In this document: positions 37,253-44,587 of the stretch, one piece after another
Numbering within the stretch: the first letter of the stretch is position 1
Layout: each line of letters starts with the position of its first letter
From: Malikia sp.
Lineage (GTDB): Bacteria; Pseudomonadota; Gammaproteobacteria; Burkholderiales; Burkholderiaceae_C
Assembly: GCF_028687635.1 (NCBI RefSeq)
Contig: NZ_JAQTZS010000007.1
Location: 54,143-118,142, forward strand
Direction: 5' to 3'
Length of the DNA stretch: 64,000 nucleotides
The notes under the pieces: model-generated
Database searches by the model: none
The model's input: only the letters and a program-made list of their open reading frames with translations
Told to the model about the DNA's origin: nothing
Program-made: the position numbers and the translations under genes

Positions 37253-38544
37253 GAATGTGCTGTCTCAGGCCGGCTGGGCTCAAGGCGCGCCAGGCGCTCG
37301 GCTGCGGGCGGGTGGGAATAATAGAAACTGGCGTAGACCGGGTCCGGCGTCAGCGTGCTGGCATTGTCCTGGTAGAGCTTGACCAGCGCGCTGGCGAGAT
37401 GGCTGCGGTTGGCGTGGCTGCAGGCATAGGCGTCGGCCTCGAACTCCTGCCGGCGCGACAGCTGGCTCAGCAGCGGCGTCAGGAAGATGCTCGCCAGCGG
37501 CATGACGCTGACGAACAGCAGCAGCGCCAAGGCGTTGCTGGGCGCGACCAGGTTGGGCTGCACGCCCAAGCCGACATAGAAGCCCAGTTGCCCCGACAAA
37601 TAGCCCAGCAGCGCGAAGCCCAGCAGGCTGACGAGTCCGGACAGCAGCAGCCGCCTGGGCAGGTGGCCGCGCTTGAAGTGGCCGAGCTCATGGGCGAGCA
37701 CGGCATCGATCTCGTCTGGCGAGAGCTTCTGCAGCAGGGTGTCGAAGAAGACCACGCGCTTGGCCGGCCCGAAGCCGGTGAAGTAGGCGTTGGCATGCGC
37801 GCTGCGCTTGCTGCCGTCCATCACATAGAGGCCGCGCGAGCGAAAGCCGCAGCGGGCCATCAGCGCCTCGATGCGCTGACGCAGCGCCGGGTCAGTCAGC
37901 GGCACGAAACGGTTGAACAGCGGCGCGATCCACGTCGGGTAGAGCACCAGCATCAGCAGGCTCAGCCCCAGCCACAACGCCCAGCACCAGAGCCACCAGA
38001 GCGGTCCTGTCGCCTCCATCAGCCACAACAGCAGGGCGGCGAAGGGCAGTCCGAACGCGGCGCCGACGGCGGCCGACTTGAGGCCATCGGCCAGCCACAG
38101 GCCCGGCGTCATGCGGTTGAAGCCGTGGCGCTGCTCGACGCGGAAGGTGCGTATCCAGGCCAGCGGCAGGTCGAGCAGGGCCGTGATGGTGAAGAAGGCC
38201 GCCAGCAGCGCGAGTTGCTGCGCCAGGCCGTCACCGAGCCGGCCACGCAGCCCCTGGTTGAGCAGGTCGAGCCCGCCCAGCAGGGTCCAGCCCAGCAACA
38301 GCGCAGCGTTCCAGGCCAGCTCGACCAGTCCCAGCCTCAGCTTGGCGATGGTGTAGTCGGCGGCCTTCTGGTGCGATCCCAGGCTCACGCGTTCAGCAAA
38401 GGCTGGCGGCACCGCAGGCCGATGCTGCGCGACATGGTGGATCTGCCGGCTGGTGAGCCAGAGTTGGGTCAGCAGGCTGGCGACGAGCAGGCCGCAGAAA
38501 AACAGCGCCCAGGCGTAGGCCAAGGCGGAAAGGGGTGAGTCCAT
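37249..38544 (-). CDS. M48-family integral-membrane zinc metalloprotease (Ste24/CAAX protease-like)
   Basis: 431 residues, about seven helices. The zinc motif HEXXH is in DAVLAHELGHFKRGH near residue 283, and the third ligand Glu in RRQEFEADAYAC. The N-terminal half (YTIAKLRLGLVELAWN...) matches the Ste24-type helical chamber. It should cleave membrane or misfolded peptides. I chose ATG 38544 (MDSPLSALAYAW); an upstream in-frame start at 38586 overlaps the divergent orn promoter. A TAGACT sits 7 nt before the ATG. Pairing with rsgA and orn is common in betaproteobacteria. Confidence 0.85.
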   Translation of the reverse strand: MDSPLSALAYAWALFFCGLLVASLLTQLWLTSRQIHHVAQHRPAVPPAFAERVSLGSHQKAADYTIAKLRLGLVELAWNAALLLGWTLLGGLDLLNQGLRGRLGDGLAQQLALLAAFFTITALLDLPLAWIRTFRVEQRHGFNRMTPGLWLADGLKSAAVGAAFGLPFAALLLWLMEATGPLWWLWCWALWLGLSLLMLVLYPTWIAPLFNRFVPLTDPALRQRIEALMARCGFRSRGLYVMDGSKRSAHANAYFTGFGPAKRVVFFDTLLQKLSPDEIDAVLAHELGHFKRGHLPRRLLLSGLVSLLGFALLGYLSGQLGFYVGLGVQPNLVAPSNALALLLFVSVMPLASIFLTPLLSQLSRRQEFEADAYACSHANRSHLASALVKLYQDNASTLTPDPVYASFYYSHPPAAERLARLEPSRPETAHS

Positions 38545-38603
38545 GGCCGCGAGTCTAGCGAAAGCCAGCCTGGGCTGTCGTCCCATGGGTGAAAATCAGT
38601 GCC

Positions 38604-39215
38604 ATGAGCACGAAATCCAGCCCACCCAACCCAGAGACTGGCAACAGCGCCGGCAATGAAACGGTCCCGCACCTGAGCAAAAGCGACCAGAACCTGATCT
38701 GGCTAGACTGCGAGATGACGGGCCTGAAGCCAGACACCGACCGCCTGATCGAGATCGCGGTCGTCATCACCGGCCCCGATCTGACGCCCCGCGTCGAGGG
38801 TCCGGTGCTGGCGATCCATCAGAGCGACGCCGCGCTCGACGCGATGGACGCCTGGAACAAGGGCACCCATGGCCGAAGCGGCCTGATCAACCGGGTCAAG
38901 GCCAGCGCCACGACCGAGGCCGATGCCGAGGCCCAGGTGATCGAATTCATCCGCAAGTACGTCCCCAAGGGGGCTTCCCCGATGTGCGGCAACTCGATCG
39001 GCCAGGACCGGCGCTTCCTGGTCAAGTACATGCCCAGGCTGGAGGCCTATTTCCACTACCGCAACCTCGACGTCAGCACCTTGAAGGAACTGGCCAAGCG
39101 CTGGCGGCCCGAGGTCTACAAGGCCTTCAAGAAGCACCAGCGCCATACGGCGCTGGCCGACGTGCACGAGTCCATCGATGAACTCATGCATTACCGCGAG
39201 CATTTCCTGCGCTGA
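38604..39215 (+). CDS. orn: Oligoribonuclease
   Basis: 203 residues, DEDDh exonuclease that degrades 2-5-nt RNAs to mononucleotides. Asp35 and Glu37 are in [11 protein letters not shown], and the last His and Asp in [17 protein letters not shown]. It has about 27 extra N-terminal residues, polar and Ser/Asn-rich, compared with the E. coli enzyme; no downstream start would remove them. It is divergent from the M48 protease gene and its stop abuts the convergent pit gene. Confidence 0.95.
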   Translation: MSTKSSPPNPETGNSAGNETVPHLSKSDQNLIWLDCEMTGLKPDTDRLIEIAVVITGPDLTPRVEGPVLAIHQSDAALDAMDAWNKGTHGRSGLINRVKASATTEADAEAQVIEFIRKYVPKGASPMCGNSIGQDRRFLVKYMPRLEAYFHYRNLDVSTLKELAKRWRPEVYKAFKKHQRHTALADVHESIDELMHYREHFLR

Positions 39216-40229
39216 TCAGGTGAACAGCTGCAGGCTGACCCAGTAGGCCACGGCGGCGACCGCGGCCGAGGCGGGAATCGTCAGGACCCAGGCCCAGACG
39301 ATGTTGCCGGCCACGCCCCAGCGCACCGCGCTCAGGCGCTGCACCGAGCCGACGCCGACGATGGCGCCGGTGATGGTGTGGGTGGTCGAGACCGGCACGC
39401 CCAGCGCGGTGGCCAGGAACAGCGTGATGGCGCCGCCGGTTTCGGCGCAGAAGCCGCCGACCGGCTTGAGCTTGGTGATCTTCTGGCCCATGGTCTTGAC
39501 GATGCGCCAGCCGCCGAACAGGGTGCCGGCGCCGATCGCCATGTAGCAGCAGATGATGACCCAGCTCGGTGGCGAGCTATCGGCGGCGGAGGCGTAGCCG
39601 GTCGCGAGCAGCAGCATCCAGATGATGCCGATGGTCTTTTGCGCGTCGTTGCCGCCGTGGCCCAGGCTGTAGGCACCGGCCGACACCAGCTGCAGGCGGC
39701 GGAACCAGCGGTCCACCTTGGAGGGGGTGAAGCTGCGGCAGGTCCAGGCCACGATCACCATCATCAACGAGCCGAACAGGAAGCCCAGCAGCGGCGAGAT
39801 GAAGATGAAGATCACGGTCTTGACGATGCCGGTCGAGACCAGCGCGCTGGCGCCGGCCTTGGCGATCACGGCGCCGACGATGCCGCCGATCAGCGCGTGC
39901 GAGGAGCTGCTCGGGATGCCGTAGTACCAGGTGATCAGGTTCCAGCTGATCGCGCCGGCCAGCGCGCCGAACACCACATGGGTGTCGACCACGCCGGGCT
40001 CGGCGATGCCCTTGCCGACCGTGGCCGCCACGGTCAGGTGGAAGATGAAGATGGCGACGAAGTTGAAGAAGGCCGCGAAGGCCACCGCCTGCGCCGGCTT
40101 GAGCACGCCGGTCGAGACCACGGTCGCGATCGAGTTGGCCGCGTCATGGAAGCCGTTCATGAAGTCGAACAGCAAGGCCATCACGACCAGCACGGCGATG
40201 ACCCAGAAGGCCGCCTGCATTGAATTCAT
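39216..40229 (-). CDS. pitA: Low-affinity inorganic phosphate transporter (Pit family)
   Basis: 337 residues, about ten helices. The PHO4 signature FDFMNGFHDAANSIATVVSTG is at the N-terminus, and the inverted repeat copy SLGHGGNDAQKTIGIIWM in the second half. It moves metal-phosphate with protons across the inner membrane. It lies 14 nt downstream of the DUF47 regulator gene, the standard pair. Its stop abuts the orn stop with no intergenic space. Confidence 0.93.
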   Translation of the reverse strand: MNSMQAAFWVIAVLVVMALLFDFMNGFHDAANSIATVVSTGVLKPAQAVAFAAFFNFVAIFIFHLTVAATVGKGIAEPGVVDTHVVFGALAGAISWNLITWYYGIPSSSSHALIGGIVGAVIAKAGASALVSTGIVKTVIFIFISPLLGFLFGSLMMVIVAWTCRSFTPSKVDRWFRRLQLVSAGAYSLGHGGNDAQKTIGIIWMLLLATGYASAADSSPPSWVIICCYMAIGAGTLFGGWRIVKTMGQKITKLKPVGGFCAETGGAITLFLATALGVPVSTTHTITGAIVGVGSVQRLSAVRWGVAGNIVWAWVLTIPASAAVAAVAYWVSLQLFT

Positions 40230-40243
40230 GCTGGATCCCCGGA

Positions 40244-40891
40244 TCAGGAGTTCTCGAGGATCACGCCCTCGATCAGGTTGGCCACGTCCTCGCAGCGGTC
40301 GGTGATGGTTTCGAGCAACTCGTAGATGGCCTTGAGCTTGATCAGCTCGCGCACGTCACTTTCCTCGCGGAACAGCTTGCTCATGGCGGTGCGCAGCACG
40401 CGGTCGGCGTCGGATTCGAGGCGGTCGATCTCCTCGCAGGTCTTGAGCGCGGCCTCGGCGTTCTTGGCGTCGGCGATCTTGTCGAGCAGGGCGACGGCGG
40501 ACTGCAGGCGCTCGCAGCACTTGACGCCGAGGTCGGTCAGGCGGCTGATCTCCTCGGTCATGTGGCGCACGTCATACAGCGCCATGGTCTCGGCCGAGTC
40601 CTGGATCAGGTCGGCGACATCGTCCATGGTGTTGATCAGCGAGTGGATCTGCTCGCGGTCGATCGGCGTGATGAAGGTCTTGTGCAGCAGGCGATTGACT
40701 TCCATCGTCACGCGGTCGGCGGCATGCTCGGCGCGGTCGACTTCCTGGTTGTACTTGTCGCGCAGGACGGGATCGGCGTAGTTCCTGACCAGCTCGGCGA
40801 AGGCGTGCGAGGCCTCGACCAGGTGCTTGGCATGCTGGTTGAAGAGTTCGAAGAAGTTGCCCTCTCGGGGCATCAGTTTGCCAAAGATCAT
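40244..40891 (-). CDS. DUF47-family PhoU-like phosphate transport regulator
   Basis: 215 residues, all-helical PhoU-like cytoplasmic protein that accompanies Pit transporters. FFELFNQHAKHLVEASHAF starts the fold, and HSLINTMDDVADLIQDSAE carries the metal-binding E/D motif. I chose the ATG at 40891 because AAGGA lies 6 nt upstream; the ATG at 40897 abuts that AAGGA with no spacer. The open frame extends upstream but without a credible start. It is first in a two-gene operon with pitA. Confidence 0.88.
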   Translation of the reverse strand: MIFGKLMPREGNFFELFNQHAKHLVEASHAFAELVRNYADPVLRDKYNQEVDRAEHAADRVTMEVNRLLHKTFITPIDREQIHSLINTMDDVADLIQDSAETMALYDVRHMTEEISRLTDLGVKCCERLQSAVALLDKIADAKNAEAALKTCEEIDRLESDADRVLRTAMSKLFREESDVRELIKLKAIYELLETITDRCEDVANLIEGVILENS

Positions 40892-40915
40892 GTTCATTCC
40901 TTTGTAAGTGCGTTT

Positions 40916-40931
40916 TGTCATGAAAATGACA
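40916..40931. promoter_or_regulatory. 16-bp perfect palindrome upstream of the phosphate operon
   Basis: TGTCAT-GAAA-ATGACA is centred 33 bp upstream of the DUF47 start. The half-site TGTCAT resembles a Pho-box half, but the arrangement is inverted rather than direct. It may be the operator of the phosphate operon. Confidence 0.4.
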
Positions 40932-40934
40932 TAT

Positions 40935-41195
40935 TCAGGCTTTAAGGACGGATTGTAAGTACCGACTGCGGTTTGTCTCCTTCCCGCGCTGGGTCGCATC
41001 GGCGTCAGCCCATAAAAAAACTTGGGGAAAACCCGTGGCTGTGCGATAATTTCGTTCGTCAGCCGCATAAGCGGCGACTTTACGTGCATCTGCCTCACTC
41101 TGGCCCCCCCTCACGGTGTAAACCGGCGACCCGTCATCGGGTTTGAATTCAGGGCCCCACGCATACCAGTCGGCCCACTCATGGGCACGCGGCAT
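40935..41195 (-). CDS. Possible small hypothetical protein antisense to the helicase leader
   Basis: An 86-residue frame starting at ATG 41195 and ending in TGA at 40935-40937. Its composition looks protein-like (rich in W, Y, F, D, E: HEWADWYAWGPEFKPDDG, AAYAADERNYRTATGFPQVF), unlike the Arg/Ala/Pro-rich shadow frames elsewhere. Third-position GC is clearly lower than in neighbours. I recognise no family. There is no convincing ribosome site, and a promoter reading the other strand lies inside it. It occupies most of the 430-bp gap between the phosphate operon and the helicase gene. Confidence 0.35.
   Translation of the reverse strand: MPRAHEWADWYAWGPEFKPDDGSPVYTVRGGQSEADARKVAAYAADERNYRTATGFPQVFLWADADATQRGKETNRSRYLQSVLKA
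41022..41050 (+). promoter_or_regulatory. Putative promoter of the DEAD-box helicase gene
   Basis: TTGGGG (41022-41027), a 17-nt spacer and GATAAT (41045-41050) fit a sigma70 promoter. Transcription would start near 41057, giving a leader of about 265 nt before the helicase ATG. Confidence 0.5.
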
Positions 41196-41253
41196 GCCGA
41201 TCTGTTTGATGGTTGATGTTTCTTGTTGACCATGATCGGATCGGGCACGCTGC

Positions 41254-41271
41254 CCGGACTCTTTAGTCCGG
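41254..41271 (+). promoter_or_regulatory. Hairpin in the helicase leader
   Basis: CCGGACT-CTTT-AGTCCGG forms a perfect 7-bp stem with a 4-nt loop, 50 nt before the helicase ATG. The following bases are pyrimidine-rich but lack a T-run, so it is not a normal terminator. Confidence 0.5.
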
Positions 41272-41321
41272 CTCGTCCTGCTTTGCTCATTGCGCGCTAT
41301 TTCAGCGCCTGGACGATAGAC

Positions 41322-43238
41322 ATGACTGACTCTTTGCAATTCCCGGTCGAAACCGGTTTCGATTCCTCCATCACCACCGACGTCGTCGAGACGGTTGCCG
41401 TGGTCGCGGCCGGCCCCAACCCCTTCGAGGCCCTGGGCCTGGCGCCCGAGCTGGTGCAGGCCGTGGCCGACCTCGGCTTCACCCAGCCGACCCTGGTGCA
41501 GAACGCCACCATCCCCAAGGCCATGAACGGTGGCCATGCCGAAGGTTTCACCGACCTGATGGTGTCGAGCCAGACCGGTAGCGGCAAGACCGCCGCCTTC
41601 CTGCTGCCGGTGCTGCATACCCTGCTTGAGCAGCAGGCCGCCGCCGAGGCCGCCGAGCGCGCCGACTGGGACCGCCAGGTGGCCGAGGCCGAAGCCGCCG
41701 GTCAGCCGGCACCGAAGAAGCCCAAGCGCAAGAACCCGCTGCTGGCCCGTCATTTCACCCCGGCCGTGCCGGGTGCCCTGATCCTGTGCCCGACGCGCGA
41801 ACTCGCGCAGCAGGTGGCCCAGGATGCGATCGAGCTGGTCAAGCATTGCCGCGGCCTGCGCATCGCCAACGTGGTGGGCGGCATTCCCTACCCGGTCCAG
41901 ATCGCCAAGCTGCAGAACGCCGACCTGGTGGTCGCGACCCCGGGTCGACTGCTCGACCTGCAGCGCAACGGCCAGATCAAGCTCGACAAGGTCCAGTTCC
42001 TGGTGGTTGACGAAGCCGACCGCATGCTGGACCTGGGTTTCTCGGACGACCTGGCCGAGATCAACCAGCTGACCATCCAGCGCCACCAGACCATGATGTT
42101 CAGCGCCACCTTCGCGCCGCGCATCCAGAGCCTGGCCCAGCGCGTGATGCGCGCGCCGCAAAAGGTGCAGATCGATTCGCCGCAGGACAAGCACAGCAGC
42201 ATCGAGCAGCAGCTGTTCTGGTGTGACAGCCAGGAGCACAAGCGCAAGCTGCTCGACCATTGGCTGCGCGACGCGACGATCGACCAGGCGATCGTCTTCG
42301 CCAGCACCCAGATCGAGTGCGACTCGCTGGCTGAAGAGCTGCAGCAGGTCGGCTTCTCGGCCGTCGCGCTGCACGGTGCCCTGAGCCAGGGCCTGCGTAC
42401 CCGCCGCCTGATGGCGCTGCGCAACGGCCAGGTGCAGATCCTGGTCGCCACCGACGTCGCCGCCCGCGGCATCGACGTGCCGACGATCACCCACGTGTTC
42501 AACTACGGCCTGCCGCTCAAGGCCGAGGACTATACCCACCGCATCGGCCGTACCGGCCGTGCCGGTCGCAAGGGTCTGGCCGTGACCATGGCCGAGTTCC
42601 GTGACCGTCGCAAGATCGGCGAGATCGAGGCTTACAGCCAGCAGGTCATCAAGACCGCGACCATTCCGGGCCTGGAGCCCAAGAAGCAGGTCTACGAATT
42701 CAACGACCGTCGTCCGGCCGGCCGTGGTGGCAATGGCCGCGGTGCTCCTGCGCGCGGTGGCAATTTCCGTGGCAACGATCGCGGTGGCGATCGTGGCGGC
42801 TGGGGCGGCCGCAGCGAAGGTGGCTTCGGCGGCAACGCTGGTCGTCCGGCCAGCCGTGGCGGCGACTTCCAGCCCCGTGGCGAGTTCCGCTCGGAACCCC
42901 GTGGCGACGTGCGCTTCGAGCCCCGTGGCGATGCCCGTCCGGAAGGTCGCGGCGAGTTCCGTGGTGGCGACCGCTCCGAGCCGCGTGGTGATTTCCGTGG
43001 CGAGTCGCGCGGTTTCGCCGGCCGCGAGCAGCGTGGTCCGCAAGGCGGTTTCGGTGGCGAGCAACGCCGCGAGTCCTTCGGCCGGCCGGCCGGCGGTGAG
43101 CGCAGCTTCGGTGACCGTCCGGCCTTCGAGCGTCGCGGCAACGAGTCCCGTGGCCATGGCGGCGGCGCGCCGTCCTTCGGTGACCGTCGCCCGCGCCCCG
43201 AAGGCGGCGCCGGCAAGCCGCGCTTCGTCAAGCGCTGA
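41322..43238 (+). CDS. DEAD-box RNA helicase, RhlE-like, with Arg/Gly-rich tail
   Basis: 638 residues. The Q motif is FEALGLAPELVQAVADLGFTQPTLVQ-like. Walker A is SSQTGSGKTAAFLLP, the DEAD box VVDEADRMLDLGF, and SAT is in MMFSATF. The second RecA domain ends in HRIGRTGRAGRKG. A charged insertion (about 110-145, with KKPKRKN) lies after motif I. About 180 C-terminal residues are Gly/Arg-rich with degenerate PRGEFR/PRGDVR-type units, an RNA-binding disordered tail. I chose the ATG at 41322 (MTDSLQFPVET). It likely remodels RNA or ribosomes, and the long leader suggests temperature or autogenous control. Confidence 0.9.
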   Translation: MTDSLQFPVETGFDSSITTDVVETVAVVAAGPNPFEALGLAPELVQAVADLGFTQPTLVQNATIPKAMNGGHAEGFTDLMVSSQTGSGKTAAFLLPVLHTLLEQQAAAEAAERADWDRQVAEAEAAGQPAPKKPKRKNPLLARHFTPAVPGALILCPTRELAQQVAQDAIELVKHCRGLRIANVVGGIPYPVQIAKLQNADLVVATPGRLLDLQRNGQIKLDKVQFLVVDEADRMLDLGFSDDLAEINQLTIQRHQTMMFSATFAPRIQSLAQRVMRAPQKVQIDSPQDKHSSIEQQLFWCDSQEHKRKLLDHWLRDATIDQAIVFASTQIECDSLAEELQQVGFSAVALHGALSQGLRTRRLMALRNGQVQILVATDVAARGIDVPTITHVFNYGLPLKAEDYTHRIGRTGRAGRKGLAVTMAEFRDRRKIGEIEAYSQQVIKTATIPGLEPKKQVYEFNDRRPAGRGGNGRGAPARGGNFRGNDRGGDRGGWGGRSEGGFGGNAGRPASRGGDFQPRGEFRSEPRGDVRFEPRGDARPEGRGEFRGGDRSEPRGDFRGESRGFAGREQRGPQGGFGGEQRRESFGRPAGGERSFGDRPAFERRGNESRGHGGGAPSFGDRRPRPEGGAGKPRFVKR

Positions 43239-43266
43239 GCGACGGGCTTGAGGCCCATCTCTTGAA

Positions 43267-43297
43267 GAAAACCCGGCTTCGGCCGGGTTTTCTTTTT
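43267..43297 (+). terminator. Terminator of the helicase gene
   Basis: AAAACCCGGC-TTCG-GCCGGGTTTT with a UUCG-type tetraloop, followed by CTTTTT. It begins 29 nt after the helicase stop and stands just before the tnpB element. Confidence 0.92.
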
Positions 43298-43346
43298 CCC
43301 GGCCCTTTCCCACTGCTGGCTGCATTGACCAGCACTGAGCGGCAAG

Positions 43347-43366
43347 CCTCGGGGTTCAGCCCGAGG
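43347..43366 (+). repeat. Left-end hairpin of the tnpB element
   Basis: CCTCGGG (43347-43353) and CCCGAGG (43360-43366) form a perfect 7-bp stem with a 6-nt loop, 54 nt before the tnpB ATG. IS200/IS605 elements carry such subterminal hairpins for TnpA recognition. Confidence 0.65.
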
Positions 43367-43420
43367 TTCGAGCGATCAGGCCGGCACGGCCTGTAGTCTG
43401 CTGCATAGTTCTGCACTATC

Positions 43421-44503
43421 ATGTTCGCCGTGAACACCGCCACCAAGACTCTCCAGCTGCGCATCAAGGACAAGCACGCCCGCGTGCTGTCGTCGATGGC
43501 CCGTGAGGTCAATCAGGTGTTCAACTTCTGCAACGAGACCAGTGCCCGCGCCATCCGCGAGCGTTGTCACTGGCTCAGTGGCTACGACCTGCAAAAGCTC
43601 ACCGCCGGGTTCAGCCAGTGCGACGGCATCACCATCGGCAGCGGCACCGTGCAAGTCGTCTGCGCTGAATACGCCACCCGGCGCAAGCAGTTCAAACGCT
43701 CACGCCTGAACTGGCGGGTATCGAACCCCCAATCATCGAAATACTCGCTGGGCTGGATACCGTTCAAGGGCGGTCATGCTCGCTACAAGGCAGGCCAGGT
43801 CCACTTTGCCGGCCAAAAGTTCGGCTTGTGGGACAGCTATGGTCTGTCGGATTACGAGTTGCGCGCCGGCTCGTTCAGCGAGGACAGCCGGGGCCGTTGG
43901 TACTTCAACGTGGCCGTGCAGGTGCCAGCAAAACCCAGCGCAGGCACGGCAGCCGTGGGCATCGACCTGGGCCTGAAGGAGGCGGCTGTTTGTTCAGATG
44001 GCCAGCGTATCGAAGGCCGCTGGTACCGGGCGCATGAGCAAAAGCTGGTGACCGCCCAGCGGGCGAGAAAGAAACGGCGCGTCAAGGCCCTCCACGCCCG
44101 GATCAGAAACCAGCGCAAGGATGCGCTGCACCAATTGAGCACCGCCCTGGTGCGACAGAACGCCGCCATCTTCGTGGGCGACGTGGCCAGCGCCCAGCTG
44201 GTCAAGACAAGAATGGCCAAGTCCACGCTGGATGCGGGCTGGGCCATGTTCAAGACGATGTTGGAGTACAAGAGCCATCAGGCCGGTATCGTCTTCGAGG
44301 TAGTCAACGAAGCCTATTCCACCCAGACTTGCTCGTGCTGCGGGGCCATTCCCGCCAGCAGTCCGAAAGGTAGAGCGGGTTTGCGAATAAGAGAATGGGC
44401 CTGCAGCGCCTGCGCCACGGTCCACGACCGGGACGTGAACGCGGCCAGGAACATTCTCGCGGCGGGACATCGCCGTCTAGTAGTAGGAATCCCCGTCCTT
44501 TAG
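43421..44503 (+). CDS. tnpB: TnpB, RNA-guided RuvC-type nuclease of an IS200/IS605 element
   Basis: 360 residues, ancestor-type relative of Cas12. RuvC-I Asp182 is in VGIDLGLKEAAV. The RuvC-II position reads FVGDVASAQL (G253-D254), where most TnpB have Glu, while Glu297 in VVNEAYSTQTC may take over. The zinc finger has Cys304, Cys307, Cys328 and Cys331. RuvC-III is HDRDVNAARN with Asp338. KTRMAKSTLDAGWAMFK is a strong family signature. The protein is full length and undamaged. With an RNA from the right end it should cut DNA matching the flank, but the altered site could change or abolish activity. The TAG lies inside the right-end hairpin. Confidence 0.9.
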   Translation: MFAVNTATKTLQLRIKDKHARVLSSMAREVNQVFNFCNETSARAIRERCHWLSGYDLQKLTAGFSQCDGITIGSGTVQVVCAEYATRRKQFKRSRLNWRVSNPQSSKYSLGWIPFKGGHARYKAGQVHFAGQKFGLWDSYGLSDYELRAGSFSEDSRGRWYFNVAVQVPAKPSAGTAAVGIDLGLKEAAVCSDGQRIEGRWYRAHEQKLVTAQRARKKRRVKALHARIRNQRKDALHQLSTALVRQNAAIFVGDVASAQLVKTRMAKSTLDAGWAMFKTMLEYKSHQAGIVFEVVNEAYSTQTCSCCGAIPASSPKGRAGLRIREWACSACATVHDRDVNAARNILAAGHRRLVVGIPVL

Positions 44504-44520
44504 GGCGGGGAGGATGTCAA
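44491..44520 (+). ncRNA. Right-end hairpin, putative 3' scaffold of the omega-RNA (guide RNA)
   Basis: CCCCGTCC-TTTA-GGGCGGGG is an 8-bp stem with one G-U pair, followed by AGGATGTCAA. In TnpB systems the omega-RNA comes from the 3' part of tnpB plus the right end, and its guide is the first bases of host flank. Here the guide would begin AGTCCAAGCCGC at 44521. The 5' end of the RNA, inside tnpB, is not defined. Confidence 0.55.
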
Positions 44521-44587
44521 AGTCCAAGCCGCATGGGCGAGCATCGTTTCATGGCGCTATGGCCATCGAGAGGCAAGGGAGGACAAC

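Larger units (their letters stand above)
43325..44520 (+). mobile_element. tnpB-only IS200/IS605-type (IS1341-like) element
   Basis: The element comprises a left-end hairpin (43347-43366), one tnpB gene and a right-end hairpin (44491-44510) that overlaps the tnpB stop and is followed by GGATGTCAA, the usual end of this family. No tnpA transposase gene is present, so mobility would need a TnpA in trans. No terminal inverted repeats or target duplication are expected. The right boundary at 44520 is inferred from the TCAA end; the left boundary near 43325-43330 is a guess based on a TTGAC there that could be the target motif. It lies between the helicase terminator and the GDSL gene and breaks no gene. 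Confidence 0.7.

Noticed and set aside
42601..43251. Overlapping plus-strand frame in the helicase tail
   Set aside because: Alternative reading of the Gly/Arg repeat DNA, rich in Ala, Val and Ser, with no start signal or family.
41196..43325. Minus-strand frame running through the whole helicase gene
   Set aside because: The Arg/Gly repeat region has no stop codons in antisense; only the part below 41195 has protein-like composition and is treated separately.
43314..43334. Inverted repeat TGCTGG/CCAGCA near the left end of the tnpB element
   Set aside because: Could mark an element end, but IS200/IS605 elements have no terminal inverted repeats and no partner copy occurs at the right end.
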